In this document: piece after piece, positions 7,834 through 15,114 of the stretch | How the letters are laid out: each line of letters opens with the position of its first letter | Position numbering within the stretch: position 1 is the first letter of the stretch | NCBI GenBank assembly: GCA_964404205.1 | Contig: CAYOJD010000046.1 | Span: 1 to 22,030 of the forward strand | Origin: CAZWBR01 sp964404205 | GTDB taxonomy: Bacteria > Bacteroidota > Bacteroidia > Bacteroidales > Prolixibacteraceae | Direction: 5' to 3' | Length of the DNA stretch: 22,030 nt | Made by a program: the position numbers and the translations under genes | The notes under the pieces: model-generated | Databases searched by the model: none | The model's input: only the letters and a program-made list of their open reading frames with translations | What the model was told of the DNA's origin: nothing

Positions 7834-9048
7834 ATGGAAATGACTGTGACTGACAACAAGAAGAGCTATTTCTTTCCGCTCGTCATTGTTGGAACAATGT
7901 TTTTTGCGATTGGCTTTGCACTGGGTATCAACAGCTATCTGATCCCGCTGCTCAACAAAGCCCTGAATATCTCTTCAGGACAATCGTACCTTGTACTGGC
8001 TGCCACTTTCTCGGCCTTCCTGATTTTCGGTTATCCTGCATCGCTGGTCATTGGCAAAATCGGCTATAAACGCACGATGGCACTCTCGTTCCTGATGTTT
8101 GCTCTGGGCTTTTATCTTTACATCCCATCGGCAAAAATGGAAAGCCTCTCCCTCTTTCTGGTTGCATCGTTTATCAGTGGTATGGGCAACGCCTTTTTGC
8201 AAGCTGCCGTTAACCCCTACATTACCATTTTAGGACCGATTGAAAGTGCCGCCAAACGAATGAGCATCATGGGCATTTGCAACAAACTGGCATGGCCTAT
8301 TGCTCCGCTGTTCCTTTCGTTTGTCATTAGTAAAGATGTTACCGAAGTCCAGTTGACCGATATCAACCTTCCGTTTATGATAATCATTGGGGTATTTATC
8401 TTGCTGGGAATTCTCGCCCTTCTCTCGCCGCTGCCCGAAGTAAAAGCGGTTGGCGAAGATGAAGATTCGGCTGAAGATTGCCCCTATGCAGCCAATAAAA
8501 CCTCTATCTGGCAGTTTCCCCACCTGATTTTGGGAATGATAACCCTCTTTATTTATGTTGGGGTCGAAACCATTTCGCTTGGCACCTTGGTTGATTATGC
8601 CAACAGCCTCGAATTGCCCAACCCCGACCTTTACGCCTGGATTGCCCCGGTAGGGATGGTTATCGGTTATCTGTTCGGCGCCATCTTCATTCCTAAATAC
8701 ATCAGTCAGGCCAAAGCTTTGCTGGTTTTCTCGCTCATTGCCATCGTCGGTTCACTAATGGTTGTATTGGTCCCACCGGCCATGTCAATCTACTTTATCT
8801 CGTTTATGGCATTGGGTTGCTCGTTGATGTGGCCGGCAATCTGGCCTCTTGCAATGGCCGATTTGGGAAAATTCACCAAAGCAGGTTCATCGTTGCTGGT
8901 AGTCGCAATTGTGGGTGGAGCATTAATTCCAACCATCTACGGATTCTTGAAAGATGCCGTTGGCGCACAGGATGCCTACTGGATTACCGTTCCCGGATTT
9001 TTGTTTATCCTTTATTATGCCCTTTTGGGACATAAAATCAGAAAATAA
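7834..9048 (+). CDS. MFS sugar permease of the FucP/NagP (FHS) family
   Basis: The product is 404 residues with about 12 hydrophobic segments, typical of a major facilitator sugar:H+ symporter in the inner membrane. The segment GNAFLQAAVNPYITILGP (TM4 region) aligns with the family signature around FucP Glu135. Here that acid is Gln, as in the glucose/galactose/GlcNAc branch, which argues against L-fucose as substrate (inference). A cytoplasmic loop near residues 207-225 is acidic and separates the two six-helix halves. The nucleotidyltransferase gene starts 30 bp downstream on the same strand, and the NahK-like kinase follows, so an N-acetylhexosamine or related sugar is the likely cargo. 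The start is the ATG at 7834; a second Met two codons on is also possible. Confidence 0.87.
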   Translation: MEMTVTDNKKSYFFPLVIVGTMFFAIGFALGINSYLIPLLNKALNISSGQSYLVLAATFSAFLIFGYPASLVIGKIGYKRTMALSFLMFALGFYLYIPSAKMESLSLFLVASFISGMGNAFLQAAVNPYITILGPIESAAKRMSIMGICNKLAWPIAPLFLSFVISKDVTEVQLTDINLPFMIIIGVFILLGILALLSPLPEVKAVGEDEDSAEDCPYAANKTSIWQFPHLILGMITLFIYVGVETISLGTLVDYANSLELPNPDLYAWIAPVGMVIGYLFGAIFIPKYISQAKALLVFSLIAIVGSLMVVLVPPAMSIYFISFMALGCSLMWPAIWPLAMADLGKFTKAGSSLLVVAIVGGALIPTIYGFLKDAVGAQDAYWITVPGFLFILYYALLGHKIRK

Positions 9049-9078
9049 TAATCTTATTCAAAACATTTTCAATTCAGA

Positions 9079-9978
9079 ATGAAACCAACATTAGTGATTC
9101 TTGCTGCCGGAATGGGTAGCCGGTATGGCGGGTTAAAGCAACTCGACGAGGTAGGCCCTAACGGCGAAGCCATTATCGACTATTCGCTGTTCGATGCTAT
9201 CCGGGCCGGTTTTGGCAAAGTAGTCTTTGTTATCCGTACCGATTTTGCCGAGGCATTCAAAGCCCGCTTCGAACCCAAACTGAAAGGGCTAATCGAAACG
9301 GCCTACGTGTACCAGTCGCTCGATAAAATCCCCGAAGGCTTTCAACTCAATCCTCAACGCGAAAAACCCTGGGGAACCAGTCATGCACTGATGATGGCCG
9401 ACGGCGTGGCCAACGAACCCATGGCCGTTATCAATGCCGACGATTTCTACGGACAAAAAGCCTACGAAACCATCGCCCGGTTCCTCACCACATCGACCGA
9501 CGACTCAGAATATGCTATGGTTGGTTATAACGTTGCCAATACCCTTTCGGAATATGGTTCCGTTTCGCGCGGTGTTTGCAATACCGACGAGAAGGGAAAC
9601 CTTACAACGGTAGTCGAGCGGACTAAAATCCTGCGCGACCCCGATGGTATCCATTACTACGAGGGTGAAGAGCGCTTTCTTTTGGCCGAAGATACCCCGG
9701 TATCGATGAACTTCTGGGGATTGAAACCCAATGTTTTTGCCTACCTGAAAGAGGGCTTCAGCCAATTTCTTACAACTCAGGGCAACGAACTGAAATCGGA
9801 ATACTATATCCCGCTGCTGATTAACGACAACATCATCTCGGGCCGAATTTCCACCAAAGTCATTTCGTGCGACTCACCCTGGTTTGGCGTTACGTACAAA
9901 GAAGATAAACCCATGGTGCAGGAACGCATCAGGGCTTTGATTCGCGATGGGGCCTATCCCGGAAAACTCTGGAAATAA
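9079..9978 (+). CDS. Sugar-1-phosphate nucleotidyltransferase
   Basis: The product is 299 residues of a single nucleotidyltransferase (GT-A-like) domain. The N-terminal signature LAAGMGSRYGGLKQL (8-22) is the NTP-binding loop; PWGTSHALMM at 98-107 and NADD at 119-122 are the sugar-nucleotide and metal-binding parts. There is no left-handed beta-helix acetyltransferase domain, so it is not GlmU. Such enzymes join a sugar 1-phosphate with an NTP, releasing pyrophosphate. Its position between a sugar permease and an N-acetylhexosamine 1-kinase suggests it uses the product of that kinase, giving UDP-GlcNAc or UDP-GalNAc. This is inference; phosphocholine (LicC-like) or other sugar phosphates are alternatives. 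A hairpin with a T-run follows 22 bp after the stop. Confidence 0.85.
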   Translation: MKPTLVILAAGMGSRYGGLKQLDEVGPNGEAIIDYSLFDAIRAGFGKVVFVIRTDFAEAFKARFEPKLKGLIETAYVYQSLDKIPEGFQLNPQREKPWGTSHALMMADGVANEPMAVINADDFYGQKAYETIARFLTTSTDDSEYAMVGYNVANTLSEYGSVSRGVCNTDEKGNLTTVVERTKILRDPDGIHYYEGEERFLLAEDTPVSMNFWGLKPNVFAYLKEGFSQFLTTQGNELKSEYYIPLLINDNIISGRISTKVISCDSPWFGVTYKEDKPMVQERIRALIRDGAYPGKLWK

Positions 9979-9999
9979 TTTCTTAACCCATTCGATAGC

Positions 10000-10060
10000 A
10001 GACATCAGATATTCAGGTTTTGACGTAAAACAAAATACAAATATCTGATGTCTTCTTTTT
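10000..10060 (+). terminator. Hairpin with T-tract between nucleotidyltransferase and kinase genes
   Basis: A 14-bp perfect stem (10000-10013 pairing with 10040-10053) with a 26-nt loop is followed by TCTTTTTTT. It looks like an intrinsic terminator for the permease-nucleotidyltransferase unit. Because the kinase follows on the same strand, it may reduce rather than stop transcription into it. Confidence 0.7.
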
Positions 10061-10152
10061 TAAGGCACAAACCAATTCATACCAGAAATAGAATTCGGTT
10101 TTTATTGCTCAAAACTAAATAACTTCTCTAATAACATATTCACGAATTACTT

Positions 10153-11241
10153 ATGAACGATCAAAAAATCAAACAGCTATTGGGTGCATTTGCACTCGAA
10201 ACGGCTATTGCAGACTGGAAACCATTCGGACATGGCCATATCAACGATACCTTCCTACTCCGTACCGTGAACCCGCAAGCGAACGACTATATCCTTCAAC
10301 GCAAAAATCATCTGATTTTTAAGGACATTGCCGGAATGATGAACAACATTGTTCTCGTAACCAATCATATCCGCCAAAAATTGGCAGCCAAAGGCGAAAC
10401 CGATACCGACCGCAAGGTGATGACCTATCTTCCGGCCAACGATGGCAACTATTTCTTCAAAGACGAAGAGGGCAATTTCTGGACCATCTCGATCTTTATC
10501 CGCGACAGCCACGGTATCGAAGAGGTAACCAACGACAATCAGGCTTACAGTGCCGGAAAAGCTTTCGGTTATTTTCAGTTTCAGCTCTCCGATCTGTCGG
10601 GTAGCCAATTAATAGAAACCATACCCAATTTCCACAACGGGAAGTTCCGTTACCAGCAATTGCGGCAAGCCATCGAGGAAAACCGTGCCGGCAGGCTCGA
10701 ATCGATACGTGCCGAAACCGACCGGTTACTGGCCCGTGCCGAAAAGATGACCCAACTGCAACAATGGCTCGACAACGGGGAGTTGCCTTTGCGCATCACC
10801 CACAACGACACCAAAATCAACAATGTGCTTTACGACCAGGACGATAATATTCTCTGCATCATCGACCTTGATACCGTAATGCCAGGCTCTGCCCTGTTCG
10901 ATTTTGGCGATGCCATCCGCACTCTGGGCAACAAAGCTTCGGAAGACGAACCCGATTTGACAAAGATTGATTTCAATGCAGCCTATTATACTGCATTTGC
11001 CAAAGGATATATTGCCGAGAGTGGCACATTCCTAACCCAAAAAGAGAAAGAGAATCTTGGATTCTCGTGTTGCTACATGGCATGGGAGCAGTCTATCCGC
11101 TTCCTGACCGATTATTTGAACGGCGATACTTACTACAAGATAGCTTACCCCGAACACAACCGGGTAAGGACACTGGCCCAGCTACGCTATCTCGAAGTGC
11201 TCGAAAGTAATCTGGAGAGAATGAATCAGGCACTGGTATAA
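10153..11241 (+). CDS. nahK: N-acetylhexosamine 1-kinase-like phosphotransferase (NahK family)
   Basis: The 362-residue product has the aminoglycoside-phosphotransferase/choline-kinase fold. The catalytic segment HNDTKINN at 217-224 gives Asp219 as general base, and IDLDTVMPGS at 237-246 carries the metal-binding acids. The surrounding FDFGDAIR and the C-terminal YPEHNRVRT segment match, as I recall it, the N-acetylhexosamine 1-kinase of Bifidobacterium longum, which has nearly the same length. That enzyme phosphorylates GlcNAc or GalNAc at C1. The neighbours, a FucP/NagP-type permease and a sugar-phosphate nucleotidyltransferase, fit uptake and direct activation of an amino sugar. A terminator-like hairpin separates it from the nucleotidyltransferase, and I see no exact -7 box of its own. 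Other hexoses as substrate cannot be excluded. Confidence 0.82.
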   Translation: MNDQKIKQLLGAFALETAIADWKPFGHGHINDTFLLRTVNPQANDYILQRKNHLIFKDIAGMMNNIVLVTNHIRQKLAAKGETDTDRKVMTYLPANDGNYFFKDEEGNFWTISIFIRDSHGIEEVTNDNQAYSAGKAFGYFQFQLSDLSGSQLIETIPNFHNGKFRYQQLRQAIEENRAGRLESIRAETDRLLARAEKMTQLQQWLDNGELPLRITHNDTKINNVLYDQDDNILCIIDLDTVMPGSALFDFGDAIRTLGNKASEDEPDLTKIDFNAAYYTAFAKGYIAESGTFLTQKEKENLGFSCCYMAWEQSIRFLTDYLNGDTYYKIAYPEHNRVRTLAQLRYLEVLESNLERMNQALV

Positions 11242-11263
11242 ACTGAGTAGTGTCATATCAATC

Positions 11264-11293
11264 ACAAAGGCATGGTTTTCACCATGCCTTTGT
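11264..11293 (+). terminator. Terminator hairpin after the kinase gene
   Basis: A perfect 13-bp stem (11264-11276 pairing with 11281-11293) with a TTTC loop begins 22 bp after the kinase stop. The following sequence, TGTAATAT, is only moderately T-rich. Its symmetry lets it act in both directions. Confidence 0.72.
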
Positions 11294-11389
11294 TGTAATA
11301 TCGGGCTCTCTATCACAACCTGTCCGAAAAATCTATAACGATGCAGAGAGATGCTTGCTCCGTGCCAACTTCTTTCCAACTCCCTGTCA

Positions 11390-11433
11390 AGTCCGCATTA
11401 AGTCCGCATTAAGTCCGCATTGAGTCCGCATTG
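11390..11433. repeat. Four tandem copies of an 11-bp repeat
   Basis: The unit is AGTCCGCATTR, repeated at 11390, 11401, 11412 and 11423 without spacers; the first two end in A and the last two in G. A fifth partial copy (AGctcc) follows. The period is close to one helical turn. Confidence 0.9.
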
Positions 11434-11546
11434 AGCTCCCTCCGGCGGGGATGATATAGAGAGCTATGGCAGGCTAACGACTGGTTTATATTTTCATTTT
11501 AGCAAACAATTATCAACTAAAACCAATTAAGCGATGTGGTTGCCGG

Positions 11547-11583
11547 GGTGCAAGAAAATGGGGATATCCCATTTTCTTGCACC
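11547..11583 (-). terminator. Long hairpin at the 3' end of the OmpA-family gene
   Basis: A 16-bp perfect stem (11547-11562 pairing with 11568-11583) with a 5-nt loop starts 16 bp beyond the stop codon at 11599. There is no U-tract on the minus strand, so it may protect the transcript end or work as a factor-assisted terminator. Confidence 0.6.
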
Positions 11584-11598
11584 GAGCGATACCCATCT

Positions 11599-12306
11599 TT
11601 ATCTCAGAGTGCCTTGTTCGGCCTGTTCAATCATCTGCTCGTTGGCGGTAATGTAAATCTCTACACGGCGGTTTTGTGCACGGCCTTCGGCTGTCGAGTT
11701 ATCGGCTACCGGTTCATCGTAGGCTTTTCCTTCCGTAGTAAGGCGTTCGCGAGTGATTCCGCTATTAATCAGAAATTTGGCTACAGACTCAGCCCTATCG
11801 TTCGACAGTTTGATATTCACATCGCGAGAGCCGGTACTGTCGGTGTGCCCGTAAATGGTAACATCGGTTTCAGGCGTATCTTTCAGCGAGGCGGCAAATT
11901 TGGCCAACGCATTTTTTGAATTGACATTTAACTCGCTTTTGCCCGTAGCAAAAAGAATTCCACTGTCGAAGGTCACTTTAATGGCCTGAAGGTTATTGGC
12001 ATCCGTTACCGTTTCGACCTGTGCACCTTCAATTTTCTCCAGTTCAGCCTTCTGTTTATCCATCTTTTTGCCAATCATAACACCCGCACCAGCACCAACG
12101 ACCCCACCGATGGCTGCACCTATAGCTGCACCTTTGCCTTTCCCGGCCAAAGCGCCAATACCGGCCCCCAACAGGGCACCACCAGCACCACCAATGATAC
12201 CACCTTTGGTCGAGTTTTTCGTTGTTGCCATTTTGCTGGATGAGCAACCCGAGAAAATAATAGCTCCACTAAGAAGCAGTACCATTGAAAAGTATACTTT
12301 TCTCAT
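11599..12306 (-). CDS. OmpA-family lipoprotein with glycine-zipper segment (YiaD-like)
   Basis: The product is 235 residues. A lipoprotein signal peptide ends in the lipobox FSGC with Cys21 as the lipidated residue. Residues about 35-80 are a glycine-rich, GxxxG-type hydrophobic region (glycine zipper) that may insert in a membrane. Residues about 110-220 are an OmpA-like peptidoglycan-binding domain, with YGHTDSTGSRDVN at 152-164, the conserved Asp156, and NDRAESV and NRRVEIYI further on. The combination is the same as E. coli YiaD. It most likely anchors the outer membrane to the cell wall. Its own candidate promoter box lies 47-54 bp upstream, and a hairpin follows it, so it is probably transcribed alone. 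Confidence 0.92.
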   Translation of the reverse strand: MRKVYFSMVLLLSGAIIFSGCSSSKMATTKNSTKGGIIGGAGGALLGAGIGALAGKGKGAAIGAAIGGVVGAGAGVMIGKKMDKQKAELEKIEGAQVETVTDANNLQAIKVTFDSGILFATGKSELNVNSKNALAKFAASLKDTPETDVTIYGHTDSTGSRDVNIKLSNDRAESVAKFLINSGITRERLTTEGKAYDEPVADNSTAEGRAQNRRVEIYITANEQMIEQAEQGTLR

Positions 12307-12352
12307 ATCCTGTTGTTCGTTTTAATATGACATTGTAACACTTGATAAACAG

Positions 12353-12360
12353 CAAAAATA
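12353..12360 (-). promoter_or_regulatory. Candidate -7 box for the OmpA-family gene
   Basis: The minus strand reads TATTTTTG, an exact TAnnTTTG match about 47 bp upstream of the ATG at 12306. The -33 element is not clear. Confidence 0.33.
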
Positions 12361-12487
12361 GGGCAAAGTTTAACCCAATCATCCTGCAGAAATGACGAAA
12401 CAAGCTGATATCAGATTCAACCCAGTGACAATCAGCATAGTTAAAACTTTCTTAAAAAAGGTTAAAAGTTAAGGGCTAATCATCTAC

Positions 12488-12847
12488 TTAAGAACGGGGA
12501 AGCGGCAGGTGATGTTGCCGAAGAAAGGTCAGTTTATCCCAATAACCCCGCTGAAATTTAATTTTACCATCGATAACATGAAAGAAACCGCATCCTCTCA
12601 GCCCCAGCGGATCTTTCCACTCCAGAATTGCCCACTCTCCGTCTTCGAATATATGCTCGACCATACAAACCATTTCGGCTGCGGCAAACTCATTCTCAAA
12701 CATCATTTTAATCTGTTGTTTGCCTGCTACAGGTTCGTTAGCTACCTGATGGTTGACGGCATCGTCGTGATAAAGTTCGGCCAACCCATTAACATCCTTG
12801 CCATTAAACAACTCAACAAATTTTCTGATTGTGTCTCCGGGAGTCAT
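12488..12847 (-). CDS. SnoaL/NTF2-like domain protein
   Basis: The product is 119 residues with the pattern of a small cone-shaped NTF2-like fold: an N-terminal helix (IRKFVELFNGKD), then LAELYHDDAVNHQ, and C-terminal strands (VEHIFEDGEWAILEWKD; GFFHVIDGKI). Members include polyketide cyclases, isomerases and many proteins of unknown role, often called ester cyclase or SnoaL-like. No substrate can be named. There is no signal peptide, so it should be cytoplasmic. It starts 41 bp downstream of murI on the same strand and may be cotranscribed with it, though a functional link is not evident. Confidence 0.82.
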   Translation of the reverse strand: MTPGDTIRKFVELFNGKDVNGLAELYHDDAVNHQVANEPVAGKQQIKMMFENEFAAAEMVCMVEHIFEDGEWAILEWKDPLGLRGCGFFHVIDGKIKFQRGYWDKLTFLRQHHLPLPRS

Positions 12848-12888
12848 AACATCGATATTTTATTGTTAAAGGGGAATATTCCAACATT

Positions 12889-13722
12889 CTATAACTTGAT
12901 ATGGATTGCGTTCACTTCATTGCCCAAAAAGAAACCGGCACGTTGTTCAAAAACCTCAACCGATTCGGTGGTAAAGAATTGCCGGTTCTGGTTCTTCGAA
13001 CATCGTACCGCCATATCAGGATGGCGTTTCAGATAATCGTCAAGTTTGCCGGCTACAATCGTGCCTTGTTCGAGCAGTGTTACCCCCTCGGGCAAGTATT
13101 TTCGAATCACGTGCGACAGTAGCGGATAATGGGTACAACCCAGTATAACCGTATCGATCAGGTTGTCTTTGGCAAAAAGGTTGTCGATATTTTTCTTCAC
13201 GAAAAAGTCGGCACCCGGGGTCTCAATTTCGTTGTTTTCGACAATAGGGACCCACATCGGGCAGGCCTCCTGGGTTACAGACAACAACCGCTCAGGAGCA
13301 ATCTTGGCTATCTCGAGTGGATATGACTCCGACAATATTGTTCCAACCGTTCCCAATACACCAATATGCCCGCTGCGGGTTATTTCGGGTATCACCTCTA
13401 CACTCGGACGAATAACGCCTAATACCCTGCGTGAAGGATCGATAATAGGCAAATCGCGCTGCTGGATGGAACGAAGGGCTTTGGCCGAAGCTGTATTGCA
13501 AGCTAAAATAACCAACGGACAACCTTGTGCAAACAACCAGCTTACCGCCTCGAGCGTATACTGATAAACCACTTCGAACGAACGGGAACCGTAAGGTGTA
13601 CGGGCATTATCGCCCAGATAGATATAGTCGTATTGCGGCAATTGGCGGGTAAGTTCTTTAAAAATAGTCAGCCCCCCGTAACCGGAGTCGAAAACGCCAA
13701 TAGGCTGGTTTTGCAGTGTCAT
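12889..13722 (-). CDS. murI: Glutamate racemase
   Basis: Converts L-glutamate to D-glutamate for peptidoglycan precursors, in the cytoplasm and without a cofactor. The product is 277 residues, the normal length. The two catalytic cysteines are visible: Cys75 in ILACNTASA and Cys196 in LGCTHYP. The N-terminal FDSGYGG (11-17) and LGDNARTPYG (36-45) are family signatures; Asp12 and Ser13 belong to the substrate-binding loop. It lies downstream of the bamA-skp operon but is separated from it by a strong terminator and has its own candidate -7 box close to the start, so it is probably an independent unit serving the same envelope process. Confidence 0.95.
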   Translation of the reverse strand: MTLQNQPIGVFDSGYGGLTIFKELTRQLPQYDYIYLGDNARTPYGSRSFEVVYQYTLEAVSWLFAQGCPLVILACNTASAKALRSIQQRDLPIIDPSRRVLGVIRPSVEVIPEITRSGHIGVLGTVGTILSESYPLEIAKIAPERLLSVTQEACPMWVPIVENNEIETPGADFFVKKNIDNLFAKDNLIDTVILGCTHYPLLSHVIRKYLPEGVTLLEQGTIVAGKLDDYLKRHPDMAVRCSKNQNRQFFTTESVEVFEQRAGFFLGNEVNAIHIKL

Positions 13723-13741
13723 AATTGATGCTTTGGTGAAT

Positions 13742-13749
13742 CAAATGTA
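13742..13749 (-). promoter_or_regulatory. Candidate -7 box of murI
   Basis: The minus strand reads TACATTTG, an exact match to TAnnTTTG, about 20 bp upstream of the murI ATG. The leader would be very short, and the -33 element is not clear. Confidence 0.33.
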
Positions 13750-13931
13750 ATGAAAGATTTCAGAATTTAGACTTTAGCTATCAGACATTAGACAGGCTTT
13801 TGGCAATCTGCCCGGATGATCCTTCTGCCTGATAAAGCATCAGGGCATCGATAGTCTTTTGTTATCTGCTTTCCATCGTCATGCTCAGGCTTCCAATAAT
13901 TATTGAGACCACCAACAACCGTCAAAGATTG

Positions 13932-13963
13932 AAAAAAAAGGGCACCATAACTGGCACCCTTTT
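13932..13963 (-). terminator. Intrinsic terminator of the bamA-skp operon
   Basis: On the minus strand an 11-pair stem (AAAAGGGTGCC with GGTGCCCTTTT, including two G-U pairs that exist only in this direction) has a 6-nt loop and runs into TTTTTTTT. It sits about 20 bp beyond the stop of the last skp gene. Confidence 0.88.
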
Positions 13964-13983
13964 CGGTATAATGTTGTAGAAAC

Positions 13984-14499
13984 TTACTTGGTAATTCCGA
14001 GTTTGGTTTTCACCAATGGCATCAGGTCGGTCGACTGGGTAGCATTATAATAGAGTACCCCGTTGACTTCAAAAACATAAATCAGACCTTGTTCCTTGGC
14101 TACATCGTTGATAGCTGCACGCGCTTTTTCGATAATAGGCTGAAACTGTTTGGCTTCTTCTTTCTGAAGATTTTCCTGGGCTTGCTGAGTGAATGTTTGA
14201 ATTCTCTGCTGTAAACTCTGGATTTCGTCTTCTTTGGTCTGACGAACCGCATCAGTCATTTCTTTTACCTGGGCAACATATTCTTGTCCTTTGGTTTGAT
14301 ACTCTTTTTGCATCACACCAAGCTGATTTTCGAGATCTGTTTGCAATTTGGTCATAGCTTGCTGGGCAACTTCACGTTCGGGCATTGCCTGAAGCAACTG
14401 CTGGAAATCGATATGTCCAAATTTTAAGGTCTGGGCTGAGGCAGATGAGCCAATGAAAAGTACTGTACAAAAAGCTATTACTTTTAAGAAATGTCTCAT
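13984..14499 (-). CDS. Skp/OmpH family periplasmic chaperone (second copy)
   Basis: The product is 171 residues. The first ~22 residues are a Sec signal peptide ending in ASAQ. The mature part starts with a short strand (KFGHIDFQQLL) and continues with a long, charged, Gln-rich coiled coil (about residues 40-125), then the typical C-terminal strand region. Skp proteins form trimers that hold unfolded outer-membrane proteins in the periplasm and hand them to BamA. It ends in VKTKLGITK, matching the end of the first copy. It is the last gene of the operon, 42-58 bp from the first skp copy, with a candidate promoter box in the gap and a strong terminator after it. Confidence 0.9.
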   Translation of the reverse strand: MRHFLKVIAFCTVLFIGSSASAQTLKFGHIDFQQLLQAMPEREVAQQAMTKLQTDLENQLGVMQKEYQTKGQEYVAQVKEMTDAVRQTKEDEIQSLQQRIQTFTQQAQENLQKEEAKQFQPIIEKARAAINDVAKEQGLIYVFEVNGVLYYNATQSTDLMPLVKTKLGITK

Positions 14500-14529
14500 A
14501 ATGGTCTGTTTATTTTTTAATTATTTGGC

Positions 14530-14559
14530 AAATTTAATGGTTTAATTCTTATATCCAAG
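14530..14559 (-). promoter_or_regulatory. Candidate internal promoter before the second skp gene
   Basis: On the minus strand TTG (14557-14559) and TAAATTTG (14530-14537) are separated by 19 nt, the arrangement of the Bacteroidota -33/-7 promoter. It overlaps the end of the first skp gene and would allow extra expression of the second. Confidence 0.42.
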
Positions 14560-15057
14560 TTTTTGCAAAACCTGATCGCTTAAATCAAATTTGGGGTTGG
14601 TATAAATTATCGACATACCTCCTGCTTTATCAAATATCATTGAGTAGGCACCCTGTTCTGCTATTGTTTGAATAGCATTAAACACGTCATCTTGAATGGG
14701 TTTCACTAATGTTTGGCGTTTCTGGTAAAGGTCGCCTTCCGGACCAAAATACTGACGTTGCAGTTTTTTGTATTCCTTCTCTTTGGTCACGATAACATCT
14801 TCGCGGCGGCGTTTCATATCGTCAGAAAGCAATACCGCTTCAGCCTGATAATCTTTAAAGATTTGATCGAGTTCGGCATGGAGGGTCTCCAATTCTTTTT
14901 GATACTGCTGCGAAACCTGATCCAATTGTTCCTGGGCAGCCTTGTAAGCCGGAATATTTCCAAGGATATACTCTGTATCAACAAAAGCATATTTCTGGGC
15001 CGAACTGTAACTTACCGACAGCACAACCAATGCAATAATTAAAACTAGCTTTTTCAT
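14542..15057 (-). CDS. Skp/OmpH family periplasmic chaperone (first copy)
   Basis: The product is 171 residues from the ATG at 15055-15057; a TTG two codons upstream (15063) is less likely. The signal peptide ends near SSAQ (residues 18-21). The mature protein has the short opening strand (KYAFVDTEYILGNIP), a long coiled coil (about residues 38-110) rich in Gln, Glu and Lys, and a C-terminal strand region ending in LQKLGYKN. It is a paralogue of the next gene rather than an identical copy. It starts 57 bp after the bamA stop, so BamA and its likely chaperones are made together. Two Skp-like genes after bamA is a common arrangement in Bacteroidota. Confidence 0.9.
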   Translation of the reverse strand: MKKLVLIIALVVLSVSYSSAQKYAFVDTEYILGNIPAYKAAQEQLDQVSQQYQKELETLHAELDQIFKDYQAEAVLLSDDMKRRREDVIVTKEKEYKKLQRQYFGPEGDLYQKRQTLVKPIQDDVFNAIQTIAEQGAYSMIFDKAGGMSIIYTNPKFDLSDQVLQKLGYKN

Positions 15058-15114
15058 GTTCAATATTTTTAAATCAATGAAGCTGTATATCCAAAAATCA
15101 GACCAAAAATTGCT

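Larger units (their letters stand above)
11242..11598. other. Convergent intergenic region with repeats and hairpins
   Basis: This 357-bp gap lies between two converging genes. It holds a terminator hairpin for the kinase (11264-11293), a four-copy 11-bp tandem repeat (11390-11433) and a long hairpin next to the end of the OmpA-family gene (11547-11583). I see no credible gene; short frames in it are non-coding. Confidence 0.7.

Noticed and set aside
7834..9048. L-fucose permease (FucP) as a specific name
   Set aside because: The acid needed for fucose in the TM4 signature is Gln here and no fucose catabolic gene is nearby; only family-level naming is supported.
11390..11433. Possible CRISPR array
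   Set aside because: The 11-bp units are directly adjacent with no spacers, and no cas gene is present.
12440..12470. AT-rich inverted repeat AACTTT/AAAGTT downstream of the NTF2-like gene
   Set aside because: Short and nearly all A:T, too weak to support a terminator call.
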